Origin: Pirellulales bacterium
GTDB taxonomy: Bacteria; Planctomycetota; Planctomycetia; Pirellulales; Thermoguttaceae
NCBI GenBank assembly: GCA_020846145.1
Contig: JADLEL010000110.1
Location: 1-40,970, forward strand
Length of the DNA stretch: 40,970 bases
Reading direction: 5' to 3'
Shown: positions 30,576-38,670 of the stretch, one piece after another
Layout of the letters: the number at the start of each line of letters is the position of its first letter
How positions within the stretch are numbered: position 1 is the stretch's first letter
The notes under the pieces: model-generated
Databases searched by the model: none
What the model was told of the DNA's origin: nothing
What the model saw: only the letters and a program-made list of their open reading frames with translations
Position numbers and translations under genes: made by a program

Positions 30576-30994
30576 CGCCCGTTTTTGCCGACACTTCGTT
30601 CTACATCTCACTGTTCAGTCCGAACGATGCGTTACACGATGTAGCCGTTGGTCTTAGCTACTCGTTAAAGCGGCCGATCGTAACAACGGAATTCATCCTC
30701 ATCGAATTGGGAAATGCATACTCTCGTTCCAATGTTCGCCGGCAATTCGTGGAAATCGTATCCAATCTTCGTAATGATCCTTTGGTCAACATCGTTCCGG
30801 CATCTTCCGGCTTGTTCGCTCAAGGTCTCGATTTATTTTCCAAAAGAACGGATAAAAACTGGTCTCTGACCGACTGTATCTCGTTTGCGATCATGCAAGA
30901 ACTCGGCATATCCGAAGCGTTATCGGCCGATCATCATTTTTTGCAAGCCGGCTTTGTCTCCTTGATGAATCAGCCGCCGCGGCATCCGCGATAA
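30572..30994 (+). CDS. PIN-domain toxin
   Basis: The 140-residue PIN ribonuclease has catalytic acids in VFADTSFYISLF (Asp), FILIELGNAYSR (Glu), NWSLTDCISFAIM (Asp) and ALSADHHFLQAGF (Asp), so the active site is complete. It is coupled to the antitoxin by a 4-bp overlap. It is not closely similar to the PIN protein at 8293, so the two modules were probably acquired separately. Confidence 0.92.
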   Translation: MTPVFADTSFYISLFSPNDALHDVAVGLSYSLKRPIVTTEFILIELGNAYSRSNVRRQFVEIVSNLRNDPLVNIVPASSGLFAQGLDLFSKRTDKNWSLTDCISFAIMQELGISEALSADHHFLQAGFVSLMNQPPRHPR

Positions 30995-31018
30995 AAGTTC
31001 AAACGCACTATCCGCTCC

Positions 31019-32866
31019 ATGCCAGCCGAATACGGTTCCTTCGCCGGTAAAATATGCGAACTCCAAGTTGCTTTAGGGGCACTGGAGCATTCGGCGGCAA
31101 TCCTCGGCGCGCCGGGCTTGGCGGGACGGGAATGGTTCGAGTTGCTCTCGAAGAAGCTTTTGCCGCAACTCGATCTGCCGCCGCTGTTGGTTGTTGCGAT
31201 CGTGGGCGGAACGAACATCGGCAAGTCGGCGATTTTCAATCATCTCGCGGGCGAAAACGCCAGCGCCGCCACGCCCTTGGCCTCGGGCACGAAGCATCCG
31301 GTGTGCCTCGCGCCGGAGGGATTGGACGAGCCGGAACTGCTGCAAAAACTTTTCGCAACGTTCGCCCTCCATCCCTGGCGCTCGGCGGACGACCCGCTGG
31401 AAGAAGCGGCGGAAAACCGGCTGTTTTGGCGGCGGGGCCGGCGGATGCCCCCGCGGCTGCTGCTGCTCGACGCGCCCGACGTCGATTCCGACGCGGCGAT
31501 CAACTGGGACCGCGCGAAAGCCATCCGCCAGGCGGCCGACGTGCTGGTGGCGATTCTCACGCAGCAAAAATACAACGACGCCGCGGTGAAGCAATTTTTC
31601 CGCGCCGCCGCCGCGGCCGACAAGCCCATCGTCGTGCTCTTCAATCAGTGCGAACTCGAGGCGGACCGCGATTTCTGGCCGCGCTGGCTGGCCACGTTCC
31701 GCGAGGAGACCGGCGCGTCGCCGGAGTTGGTCTATATCGTTCCGCACGACCGCCGCGCGGCGGAGGAACTTCGGCTGCCGATCTATAACGCCGGGGCGGA
31801 CGGCAAGGCGCCGCTCGGTTCTCCCATCGATCTGCGCGACGAGTTGGCGGCGCTGCATTTCGACGCCATCAAAATCCGCACCTTCCGCGGCGCGCTCCTG
31901 GTCGTGCTCGACGCCGCGCGCGGGGCGCCGGGTTATTTGGAGAATATCCGCCGCACGTCCGGCGAGTTCGCCGCCGCGGGGCAGGTGCTCTCGGCGCGGG
32001 ACATGGCCCGCGTCGATTGGCCCGCGCTGCCCGCCGGCGTTTTAGTCGAGGAAATCCGCGGGTGGTGGAATGGAACGCGGGAGCCTTGGTCGCGGCGGAT
32101 TCACGGCTTCTACCGCGCGTTGGGGCGCGGCGTTACCTGGCCGCTCCGCGCCGCGTGGGCTTCCGCAACCGGTCCGGCGGACGATCCGCTCGCCGCCTTT
32201 CGGAAACTCGAACGCGCGGCGGTTATCTCGGCCGTCGGCAAACTGCTCGACGAACTCGGCCGCTTGGCGCAGGTCGGCAACGACACGCTCCGCCCGCGAT
32301 TGTTGAAACTCTTAAGCGGCCACGCGCGGAGCGAACTGCTGGCGCGGGTGGAAAAGGCTCACGACGATTTGCCGGCGGTCGATGCGCACTATCGCGAGTT
32401 TCTCCGGGTCGAATTGAATGCCTGGCGCGAGGGCAATCCCCGCGCCGCGAAGTTGATGCAGTCGCTCGACCGTTTCGCCGCCGCGGCGCGGCCGGCGATT
32501 TCCATCGGTCTGTTTTTCACCGGACTGCATTTCGCGGGCGATTTGGCGGGCCAGGCCGCCGTTCACGCCGCGAGTCAATCGGCCGGCCATCTCGCCGCCG
32601 AAGCGGCCATCGCCGGGGGCATTGCCGGCGGCGGCGAAGCAATCGTCGGCGCCACCAGCGAAGGCGTCGGCCAGGCCGCCGGGCGCGTGTTTCTCAAACT
32701 GCAATCGCGCTATGCCCAAGAGCGCGCCCAGTGGCTGGCCGACTGGCTGGAACGAGAACTGCTCGGCGGCCTCCTCGGCGAACTCCGTCAAGGAGCGGAA
32801 GTGCCGCAGTCGAAAGCGTTTCGTGATGTGCAAACGGCGATGGAACAACTGCAAACTTTGTTTTGA
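31019..32866 (+). CDS. Large GTPase-like protein with membrane-associating C-terminus
   Basis: The 615-residue protein has a P-loop GTPase domain in its N-terminal half. G1 is GGTNIGKS (63-70). G3 is DAPDVDS (151-157), with Asp instead of the usual Gly. G4 reads FNQCE (208-212) rather than NKxD. The middle part is helical with many Arg/Ala residues. The C-terminal part (about 480-560) is a Gly/Ala-rich hydrophobic region (SIGLFFTGLHFAGDLAG and AAIAGGIAGGGEAIVGA) that could insert in a membrane. The layout recalls dynamin-like or YcjX/DUF-type GTPases. I cannot assign a process. No good ribosome binding site precedes the ATG at 31019. Confidence 0.72.
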   Translation: MPAEYGSFAGKICELQVALGALEHSAAILGAPGLAGREWFELLSKKLLPQLDLPPLLVVAIVGGTNIGKSAIFNHLAGENASAATPLASGTKHPVCLAPEGLDEPELLQKLFATFALHPWRSADDPLEEAAENRLFWRRGRRMPPRLLLLDAPDVDSDAAINWDRAKAIRQAADVLVAILTQQKYNDAAVKQFFRAAAAADKPIVVLFNQCELEADRDFWPRWLATFREETGASPELVYIVPHDRRAAEELRLPIYNAGADGKAPLGSPIDLRDELAALHFDAIKIRTFRGALLVVLDAARGAPGYLENIRRTSGEFAAAGQVLSARDMARVDWPALPAGVLVEEIRGWWNGTREPWSRRIHGFYRALGRGVTWPLRAAWASATGPADDPLAAFRKLERAAVISAVGKLLDELGRLAQVGNDTLRPRLLKLLSGHARSELLARVEKAHDDLPAVDAHYREFLRVELNAWREGNPRAAKLMQSLDRFAAAARPAISIGLFFTGLHFAGDLAGQAAVHAASQSAGHLAAEAAIAGGIAGGGEAIVGATSEGVGQAAGRVFLKLQSRYAQERAQWLADWLERELLGGLLGELRQGAEVPQSKAFRDVQTAMEQLQTLF

Positions 32867-32924
32867 TATTCTCCCCTCCGCCTTTGATTTGATTTGCTTC
32901 TCACCACCTTTGACTTATTTTGCT

Positions 32925-32947
32925 CCCCTCTCCTTTTGGGAGAGGGG
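32925..32947. repeat. Hairpin CCCCTCTCC/GGAGAGGGG
   Basis: A 9-bp stem with a short T-rich loop between the GTPase and the beta-helix gene, preceded by CT-rich sequence and followed by CCGGGGGTGAGGG. It may be a terminator or an extragenic repeat. Confidence 0.5.
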
Positions 32948-33008
32948 CCGGGGGTGAGGGCCGCGTTGTGTTCAAAATTCAGAATTTCCGCTTCGAGGAG
33001 CTTGGCTC

Positions 33009-34367
33009 ATGAATGCCGAAATAAAGAGATTCTTCCCTTTCCTGTTTGCTTTATCCATTGCTTTATCGGTCACCAATATTCACGCGAAGACACTCGAAGT
33101 GGGCGACGGCAAGCCGTACTCCCGAATCGAAGATGCCAACGCCGCCGCACAACGCGGCGACGTCATCCTCGTACATGATCTGGAAAACGATCGGCCTTAC
33201 GAAAAAGTCGCAGTCTTCGTTCAAAAGAAAAATCTCACTTTCCGCGCCGCGCCCGGCGAGGAAAAATCGTGGGTTCGGCTTTCCGGCATGGATTTCGATT
33301 ACAGCGGCAACGGCGGCGCGCCGAGGGCGATCTTTCAATTCAACCGCGGCGCCGACGGCTGCGTTTTGGAAGGCTTCGAGCTTTTCGGCGCACACAACGA
33401 AAGTCACAACGGCGCGGGCGTCCGCATCAACCAGGCCAATCGAACGACGATCCGCCGCTGCTCGATTCACGGCAACGACATGGGCATCATGTCCAACGGC
33501 GACGGCACGTCGAACACCGCCGCGGACCAGCGCATCGAGCACTGCGAAATCCACCACAACGGCGACACGGCCGAACCCGGTCAAAATCACAACCTCTATT
33601 TGGGTGGCACGAGCGCGACCGTTAGCTTTTGCGAGATTCATTCCTCTTTGACGGGCCACAACCTGAAAAGCCGCGCCCATCAACTTCGGATGCAATACTG
33701 CTTCATTCACGATTCGGCAAACCGCGAATTCGATCTGGTCGATGCCGCCGACACCGCGGAGCCCGAAAGCCATGCGCTGCTGCGGGGAAACATTATCGTC
33801 AAAAACCCGAATTGCGAAGGAAATCGCAGCGTGATTCACTTCGGCCAGGACGGCGGAAAAGATCGCGACGGCACGTTGTATCTCTATTTCAATACCATCG
33901 TGACGCCCTTTCTCGCCCCCGTCGTGGAACTCTCTGCGCCGGGAGCGAAGGCCGAACTGGTAGGCAACTTGATTTCAAACGGCAGTGCGAGACAAAGCAA
34001 CCAGCAAGTAGCGAACGTCCGCGGCGGGGCGCAAATTCAGAATCTCACGGGCATGCAAAACTACATCAGCGGTGATTTTGTTTTGCCTAAAGATGCCGGT
34101 CTCAAGCCGGAAGACAATCTCATTCGCCTTTCGAAATCCCCCCTCTTCGTCAACCCTGTAAAACACGACTATCGTCTCACAAAAGAAGCCGAGTCAACGT
34201 CAAAAACCACCCTAACCTTCAAGCAACTCGAAATTCCACCGATTCTCAACGACGCCGCCATCGATGCCCCCGCCCCGCTCCGCTGGCAATATCGCCATCC
34301 CGCCGAGAAAGAAAGACGCATCAATGAGAAGGCGCTTTATTATGGCGCTTACGGGAAGAACAAGTAA
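33009..34367 (+). CDS. Secreted right-handed beta-helix protein
   Basis: The 452-residue protein has a signal peptide (FFPFLFALSIALSVTNIHA). Repeated short strand-turn units follow (CVLEGFELFGAHNESHNGAG, TTIRRCSIHGNDMGIMSNGD, IEHCEIHHNGD, VSFCEIHSSLTGH, MQYCFIHDS). These are the PbH1-type rungs of a right-handed parallel beta-helix, the fold of pectate lyases and other polysaccharide-binding or lyase enzymes. No clear catalytic Lys/Arg motif can be assigned by eye. GAGGAG lies 8 bp upstream of the ATG. It could take part in polysaccharide handling with the genes at 35-40 kb, although it is on the other strand. Confidence 0.85.
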   Translation: MNAEIKRFFPFLFALSIALSVTNIHAKTLEVGDGKPYSRIEDANAAAQRGDVILVHDLENDRPYEKVAVFVQKKNLTFRAAPGEEKSWVRLSGMDFDYSGNGGAPRAIFQFNRGADGCVLEGFELFGAHNESHNGAGVRINQANRTTIRRCSIHGNDMGIMSNGDGTSNTAADQRIEHCEIHHNGDTAEPGQNHNLYLGGTSATVSFCEIHSSLTGHNLKSRAHQLRMQYCFIHDSANREFDLVDAADTAEPESHALLRGNIIVKNPNCEGNRSVIHFGQDGGKDRDGTLYLYFNTIVTPFLAPVVELSAPGAKAELVGNLISNGSARQSNQQVANVRGGAQIQNLTGMQNYISGDFVLPKDAGLKPEDNLIRLSKSPLFVNPVKHDYRLTKEAESTSKTTLTFKQLEIPPILNDAAIDAPAPLRWQYRHPAEKERRINEKALYYGAYGKNK

Positions 34368-34385
34368 CGCGCGGAAGACTTTTTC

Positions 34386-35186
34386 ATGGAACGCATTCAA
34401 TCTCTCGATGATCCGCGCGTGGCCGCGTACCGCAATTTGCCCGATCGGACGTTGCGGGGCGAATGTGTCTTTCTGGCCGAAGGAAAATTGCTGACGGAAC
34501 GCTTGCTCGAGAGCCGTTACGAAGTCGAATCGGTCTTCGTGAGCACCGATTATTACGAGGAGTTTCGCCGCTTGACGCCGGCGGGCGTGCCGCTGTACGC
34601 GGCCGAAGAGTCGCTGCTGCTTGCGATCGTGGGATTTCCGTTCCATCGCGGGGCGTTGGCGGTGGGACGGCGCGGGCGGCCGACGACGCTTGCGGAACTC
34701 CTTGCTCCCGCCGACCGGGAAGTCCAATTTCGCCTTGCCGTATGCCCGGAAATCACCAAGCCCGAAAACATGGGTTTGATCTTCCGCAACGCGGCCGCCT
34801 TCGGCTTAAGCGGCATATTGCTGGGCGAGCGATGCTGCGATCCGTTCTCCCGCCGTTCGATGCGCGTTTCGATGGGCGCGGTTTTGCAGATGCCTTTTTA
34901 CAAGAGCGATAACTTGAACGAGTCGCTCAAAATCCTGAAAGACGGCAGCGATTTTTCCCTCTTCGCGGCGGTTCTAGATCCCCTCGCGCGGAAACTGGAC
35001 GAGGTCGATTGGCCAGCGCGTTGCGGCATCCTCTTGGGCAACGAAATGGACGGCCTCGACTCCGCGACCCTCGAACTCTGCGATCATCGGGTAACGATTC
35101 CCATCACCGAGCGCGTCGATTCCCTCAATCTCGGCGTGGCGGCGGGAATTTGCTTCTACTCCATGCAACGCAGATTATTCTCGTAG
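34386..35186 (+). CDS. SpoU/TrmH-family RNA 2'-O-methyltransferase
   Basis: The 266-residue protein has an N-terminal L30e-like substrate-binding part and a C-terminal SPOUT knot. Three SPOUT motifs are seen: motif 1 ENMGLIFRNAAAFG (with the conserved Asn and Arg), motif 2 GILLGNEMDGL, and motif 3 VTIPITERVDSLNLGVAAGI. These bind S-adenosylmethionine in the trefoil knot and methylate ribose 2'-OH in rRNA or tRNA. The exact target (TrmH, RlmB or TsnR type) cannot be told. The gene follows the beta-helix gene by 18 bp with GGAAG upstream, so the two may be co-transcribed. Confidence 0.93.
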   Translation: MERIQSLDDPRVAAYRNLPDRTLRGECVFLAEGKLLTERLLESRYEVESVFVSTDYYEEFRRLTPAGVPLYAAEESLLLAIVGFPFHRGALAVGRRGRPTTLAELLAPADREVQFRLAVCPEITKPENMGLIFRNAAAFGLSGILLGERCCDPFSRRSMRVSMGAVLQMPFYKSDNLNESLKILKDGSDFSLFAAVLDPLARKLDEVDWPARCGILLGNEMDGLDSATLELCDHRVTIPITERVDSLNLGVAAGICFYSMQRRLFS

Positions 35187-35222
35187 GGCGAAGAATCCGG
35201 CAAGCTTGGATGAAACGCGGCT

Positions 35223-37136
35223 TCACTTTTTCGATACCGGATCGATCACCGTCGTGATTTTTGCCTTGACAACCGGTTTCGTCAGCTCGATGCCCAGGCG
35301 GACCGGCAATCGGTTACCGTGGACGTCTTCATGGATCTCTTGCGGATCGAGGCGGAACTCGCCGCCTTCCACGGCGATTTCCACGAGCACGGCGTCCGCG
35401 CCTTCGCCGATCGACAGCCCGCTCGGGCCGCGCCGCTCCCACTTTTCATGCGTCATCAAAGCCGTGCCGAAACTTTCCGGTCGATCGAATTCCACCTCGT
35501 CGATTACGGTCAATCGGCCCGCTCCGGCGCGGGAAAAAACGAAGGTGCGCTCGAGTTTTTTCAGCGATCCGACCGGATACGGCGCGGAAATGTCCATTTT
35601 CAAGGTATCGCCGGCGGCGCTGAAATCGGCCTTGAGGATTTTCGCTTGGGATTGCCGGCCGGGGGTTTGCAATTGGCCCGCCACGCGCGGCACCGAGTGG
35701 CCGAAGGAATTGAGCACGTTGCTCTCGTAGCGGCGGCTGCTGAAGGTGCGGGCGGTATAGACTTCGGCTCCGGGATCGGTCAGCGGCTTGGATTTTCCCA
35801 GGGCGACGATGAACGAGCCGACGTCGTTGTGGTTGTGATTCTCGGCGTTGTGGCCCCCCTTGAGCGCGGCGCCCAGGGCATGCCGATCGGCCGCGCTCGG
35901 CCGGCAGATCAGAATCCCGGCATCGGAAAACCAGTCGCGCAGCGTCCACTCAGGCGGTTTTTCCACGGGCCGAACGCGCGCCAACGAGTTGGAAAAGGCG
36001 AACAGCCCGACCTCGAATAAACTGTCTTTCCTCATGGCGGAACGCCTTCCGGCGGATTGCTCCCGCTCCGGCAAGCCCCAGCCGTATCGCCGGCTGAGGT
36101 AGGCCATGAAAGTTACGTCGGGACGGTCGTCCTCGTCGCAATCGGCAAAAGAAGGATAGATGCCCGGCAGAATCTCCATCCGCCGGCCGAAGAGCGCGAT
36201 CGGCTCGATTCGTTTCTCGGCCATCCAATCGACCTTGCCGCCGCTGGCCTGCTTGAGCGTTTCGGCAAGCATGATGAAATGACCGAAGCCGTAGTTCCAA
36301 TATCCCACGCCTTCGGAGCAATAGCCGTCGGACGTGAAACTATTCAAGAAGGATTCGACGTATTTTTCGGCCGCGGCGGCGAAGAACGCGCGCCGCTCGC
36401 GCGATTCGAGCTCCGCCAGCGCCGCGCCGGTTACGCCCGCCAGGCAAACGGCATTCCAATTATTGATCATGTTGAGCCACCACCGCCGCGGTTTGCCGTC
36501 GTTCACCATGCCGGTGAAGGGCGCGAAGACGCGGCGTTCCAATTCGTCGGCCATAAGCTTGCGGACCTCCGGCGAGAGTTTCTCGCCGAGCCAATACTTT
36601 GCCGTGGCGAACTGCCAGCCGAAGCCGGCGACGGCGAGATCGATTTCCACCGTTTCGCCCTTGAAATTCCGCAAGCTGGAGTCGTGCGCCGGCATCAGCC
36701 AGGATTTTTCGGCGGCGAGGGCGCGAATCGTCGCTTCGATGGCCGGCAAATAACGGCCTTCGTTCGCGAGGCATTCGGCCAGCACCAGGCTGCGCAATCG
36801 GCCGTGCCGCTCGCCGAGCACGGCTTGGCCCCGGTTGCGATTGCCCGTCCGCGTGTAATCGAGGTAGAGGTCGTCGGTCATCTCGGGCATCGGCTTTTCG
36901 AGCGCGGCCTCGGCGTCCGCCACAATCCGGCGAACGTCGGCCGATCGTCCCGCGATTTCCTCCCAGGCCTTGCGATCGGAAATCGGCGCGCCCACGCCGC
37001 GCGGCAAATCGGGCAGCAGCTTTCGATAGAACTCGACCCGCGCGGGTTCCGGTGGGCCGGTTATTTCGCCGAAGAGGAAACTCGTTTCTAGCAATATCAC
37101 CGCCGCAAGGCAGGTGATCGTCCATCGGTAGCGCAT
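35223..37136 (-). CDS. Heparinase II/III family polysaccharide lyase
   Basis: The 637-residue protein has a signal peptide (MRYRWTITCLAAVILLETSF), an alpha/alpha-toroid N-terminal domain (about 60-370; NMINNWNAVCLAGVTG, SEGVGYWNYGFGHF) and a C-terminal beta-sandwich domain. The GHNAENHNHNDVGSF segment is the conserved metal-site/active region of heparinase II/III-like lyases. It cleaves acidic polysaccharides by beta-elimination in the periplasm or outside the cell. It is the last gene of the minus-strand set with 37189 and 38667. AGGAG lies 7 bp upstream of the ATG at 37136. Confidence 0.9.
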   Translation of the reverse strand: MRYRWTITCLAAVILLETSFLFGEITGPPEPARVEFYRKLLPDLPRGVGAPISDRKAWEEIAGRSADVRRIVADAEAALEKPMPEMTDDLYLDYTRTGNRNRGQAVLGERHGRLRSLVLAECLANEGRYLPAIEATIRALAAEKSWLMPAHDSSLRNFKGETVEIDLAVAGFGWQFATAKYWLGEKLSPEVRKLMADELERRVFAPFTGMVNDGKPRRWWLNMINNWNAVCLAGVTGAALAELESRERRAFFAAAAEKYVESFLNSFTSDGYCSEGVGYWNYGFGHFIMLAETLKQASGGKVDWMAEKRIEPIALFGRRMEILPGIYPSFADCDEDDRPDVTFMAYLSRRYGWGLPEREQSAGRRSAMRKDSLFEVGLFAFSNSLARVRPVEKPPEWTLRDWFSDAGILICRPSAADRHALGAALKGGHNAENHNHNDVGSFIVALGKSKPLTDPGAEVYTARTFSSRRYESNVLNSFGHSVPRVAGQLQTPGRQSQAKILKADFSAAGDTLKMDISAPYPVGSLKKLERTFVFSRAGAGRLTVIDEVEFDRPESFGTALMTHEKWERRGPSGLSIGEGADAVLVEIAVEGGEFRLDPQEIHEDVHGNRLPVRLGIELTKPVVKAKITTVIDPVSKK

Positions 37137-37188
37137 CGGTTTCTCCTTTTTTGCCGGAGGGGCAATCCCGGCGATTCAGTGCAAGAAC

Positions 37189-38550
37189 TCACTCGAATTT
37201 CAGCAATTCTCCCTGGCCGGGCGTCAACCAATGCCCCTCTCGCTCGCCGAACGGCGATAGTTTTCCCTCGACGGGCGAATACACTTGTATCCGCCGATAT
37301 TCCTTCGCCGTCTCGATGTCGAAATAGATCGACCGTTCGAGGCTGAGATTGACGATCATCGCGTAATCTCCGCCGGTGGAATCGCGAAACTCGCCGATCA
37401 TCACCGGCGGCGAATTCTCGGCGAAGCCGCGCGGCGAGGTCGTCGTCCGCACTTGCTTCACGACGCGGCCCGGCAACGCGGGAAGCGACTCGTAAGGGGG
37501 CGGCACGGAAAAAAACACGCCGGTCGATTCCAGTCGATCGACCACCGGGCCGAGGGCGCGCAATTGCCGATTGACCGCTTGCAGGGCCAGGAACGTGGCC
37601 GTTTTGTTGCCCGCGCTATCGAACGAGGCGTATTTATAGATTACCCTGCCCTCGGAATGATGAAAAAATTTATACCAGGCGATGCCGCGGAATCCCGCCG
37701 CCAGCGTCGTGTAGGCTTGCAGGGAGAGATTGGCCGGCGATGGGATTACCGTCAACGGCCGAATTTGGTTGCTGCAAGCGATGTTCCAATAGGGCAAACG
37801 GTTTTTTTGCGCTACCTTCCGCACTTGGAGCAGATTCTTGAAATAGATGCCCGGAGATGCCGGTTTTTGCATGTCGTCGGTGTGGACGATCAGGTAGTTA
37901 TCGTAACTGATTAGTTGCGGCTGGACTTCTCGAACGAACCGTTCGAGGTATTCCTCGTAAGTGACGGTTTCGAGTTCGGACCGCGCGGCGTCGATGGTGG
38001 AATAACTGGGAAATAAATTGATGTACGCCAGTTTGCCCGGAGCATGTTTCTTCACCGCGGCCACCGCCTTGCCCAGCGCGGGAAAGGCGTTTGCCCGCGG
38101 TTCATCGGAAATATAGTACCCCAACACGTTCGGATCCTTCGCGGTCGCGCCGATCGATGCCATCACGCGTTGCTCGATTTCCGCGTCGCTCAGTTCCGTC
38201 CAGGGGCCTTTCCAGATATTTTTCGACGGTGGGGGGCCGATGATGGCCATCAGCCCCAGTTTTTTGCAGAGCGGCAAATCATCGGGCTGGACGAAGCCCG
38301 CCAGCGTGAACTGGCATTCGGCGATGGCCCGAAGGCCCATCTCGGGATTAAGCCCCGGCGTTTCCATGCCGTGGATATTGTCCCACGGCATGATGGGGTA
38401 GAAATCGGGAAGCCGCTCCAAGGGCGGAAGTTGCACGGTCGTCGCTGCACGCGGATTTTTTGCGGTTTGTGCGCATAACCCTCCCGGCACAAAGACCGTT
38501 GCCGCAATGATGACCGCCGTTTGAAAGGATAATAAACGAGGATTCGTCAT
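37189..38550 (-). CDS. Secreted TIM-barrel glycoside hydrolase-like protein
   Basis: The 453-residue protein has a signal peptide (SFQTAVIIAATVFVPGGLCA) and a (beta/alpha)8-like body. Segments include VLGYYISDEPRAN (an acidic residue at a strand end, as in GH catalytic sites), YINLFPSYS, ISYDNYLIV, YWNIACSN and GIAWYKFFHHSEG, and a C-terminal beta domain ends the protein. It resembles beta-galactosidase/GH5- or GH42-type barrels, but I cannot name the family. The start at 38550 matches the signal peptide; the open frame upstream runs through the repeat 38560-38670 and the Gfo/Idh gene and is not used. A family A-type repeat lies only 9 bp ahead of the start codon and has replaced the expected ribosome binding site. 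Confidence 0.78.
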   Translation of the reverse strand: MTNPRLLSFQTAVIIAATVFVPGGLCAQTAKNPRAATTVQLPPLERLPDFYPIMPWDNIHGMETPGLNPEMGLRAIAECQFTLAGFVQPDDLPLCKKLGLMAIIGPPPSKNIWKGPWTELSDAEIEQRVMASIGATAKDPNVLGYYISDEPRANAFPALGKAVAAVKKHAPGKLAYINLFPSYSTIDAARSELETVTYEEYLERFVREVQPQLISYDNYLIVHTDDMQKPASPGIYFKNLLQVRKVAQKNRLPYWNIACSNQIRPLTVIPSPANLSLQAYTTLAAGFRGIAWYKFFHHSEGRVIYKYASFDSAGNKTATFLALQAVNRQLRALGPVVDRLESTGVFFSVPPPYESLPALPGRVVKQVRTTTSPRGFAENSPPVMIGEFRDSTGGDYAMIVNLSLERSIYFDIETAKEYRRIQVYSPVEGKLSPFGEREGHWLTPGQGELLKFE

Positions 38551-38559
38551 GGGTGTCTT

Positions 38560-38670
38560 GTAACCGTTCAAGGGGGACTGTCCCGATTTTCGCGGCGTAA
38601 TAGATGATGGTGCCGTAAAACTGCTTAATCGCCGCGAAAATGGGACTGTCCCCTTCGCGCCGCCGTTTAC
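38560..38670 (+). repeat. Short version of family A (first hairpin only)
   Basis: It begins GTAACCGTTCAA, contains the GGGGACTGTCCC/GCGGCG hairpin of family A and ends in GTTTAC, so the second hairpin is missing. No matching 8-bp flanks are visible. It occupies the whole spacer between the Gfo/Idh stop codon (38667) and the next start codon (38550) of the operon. Confidence 0.8.
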
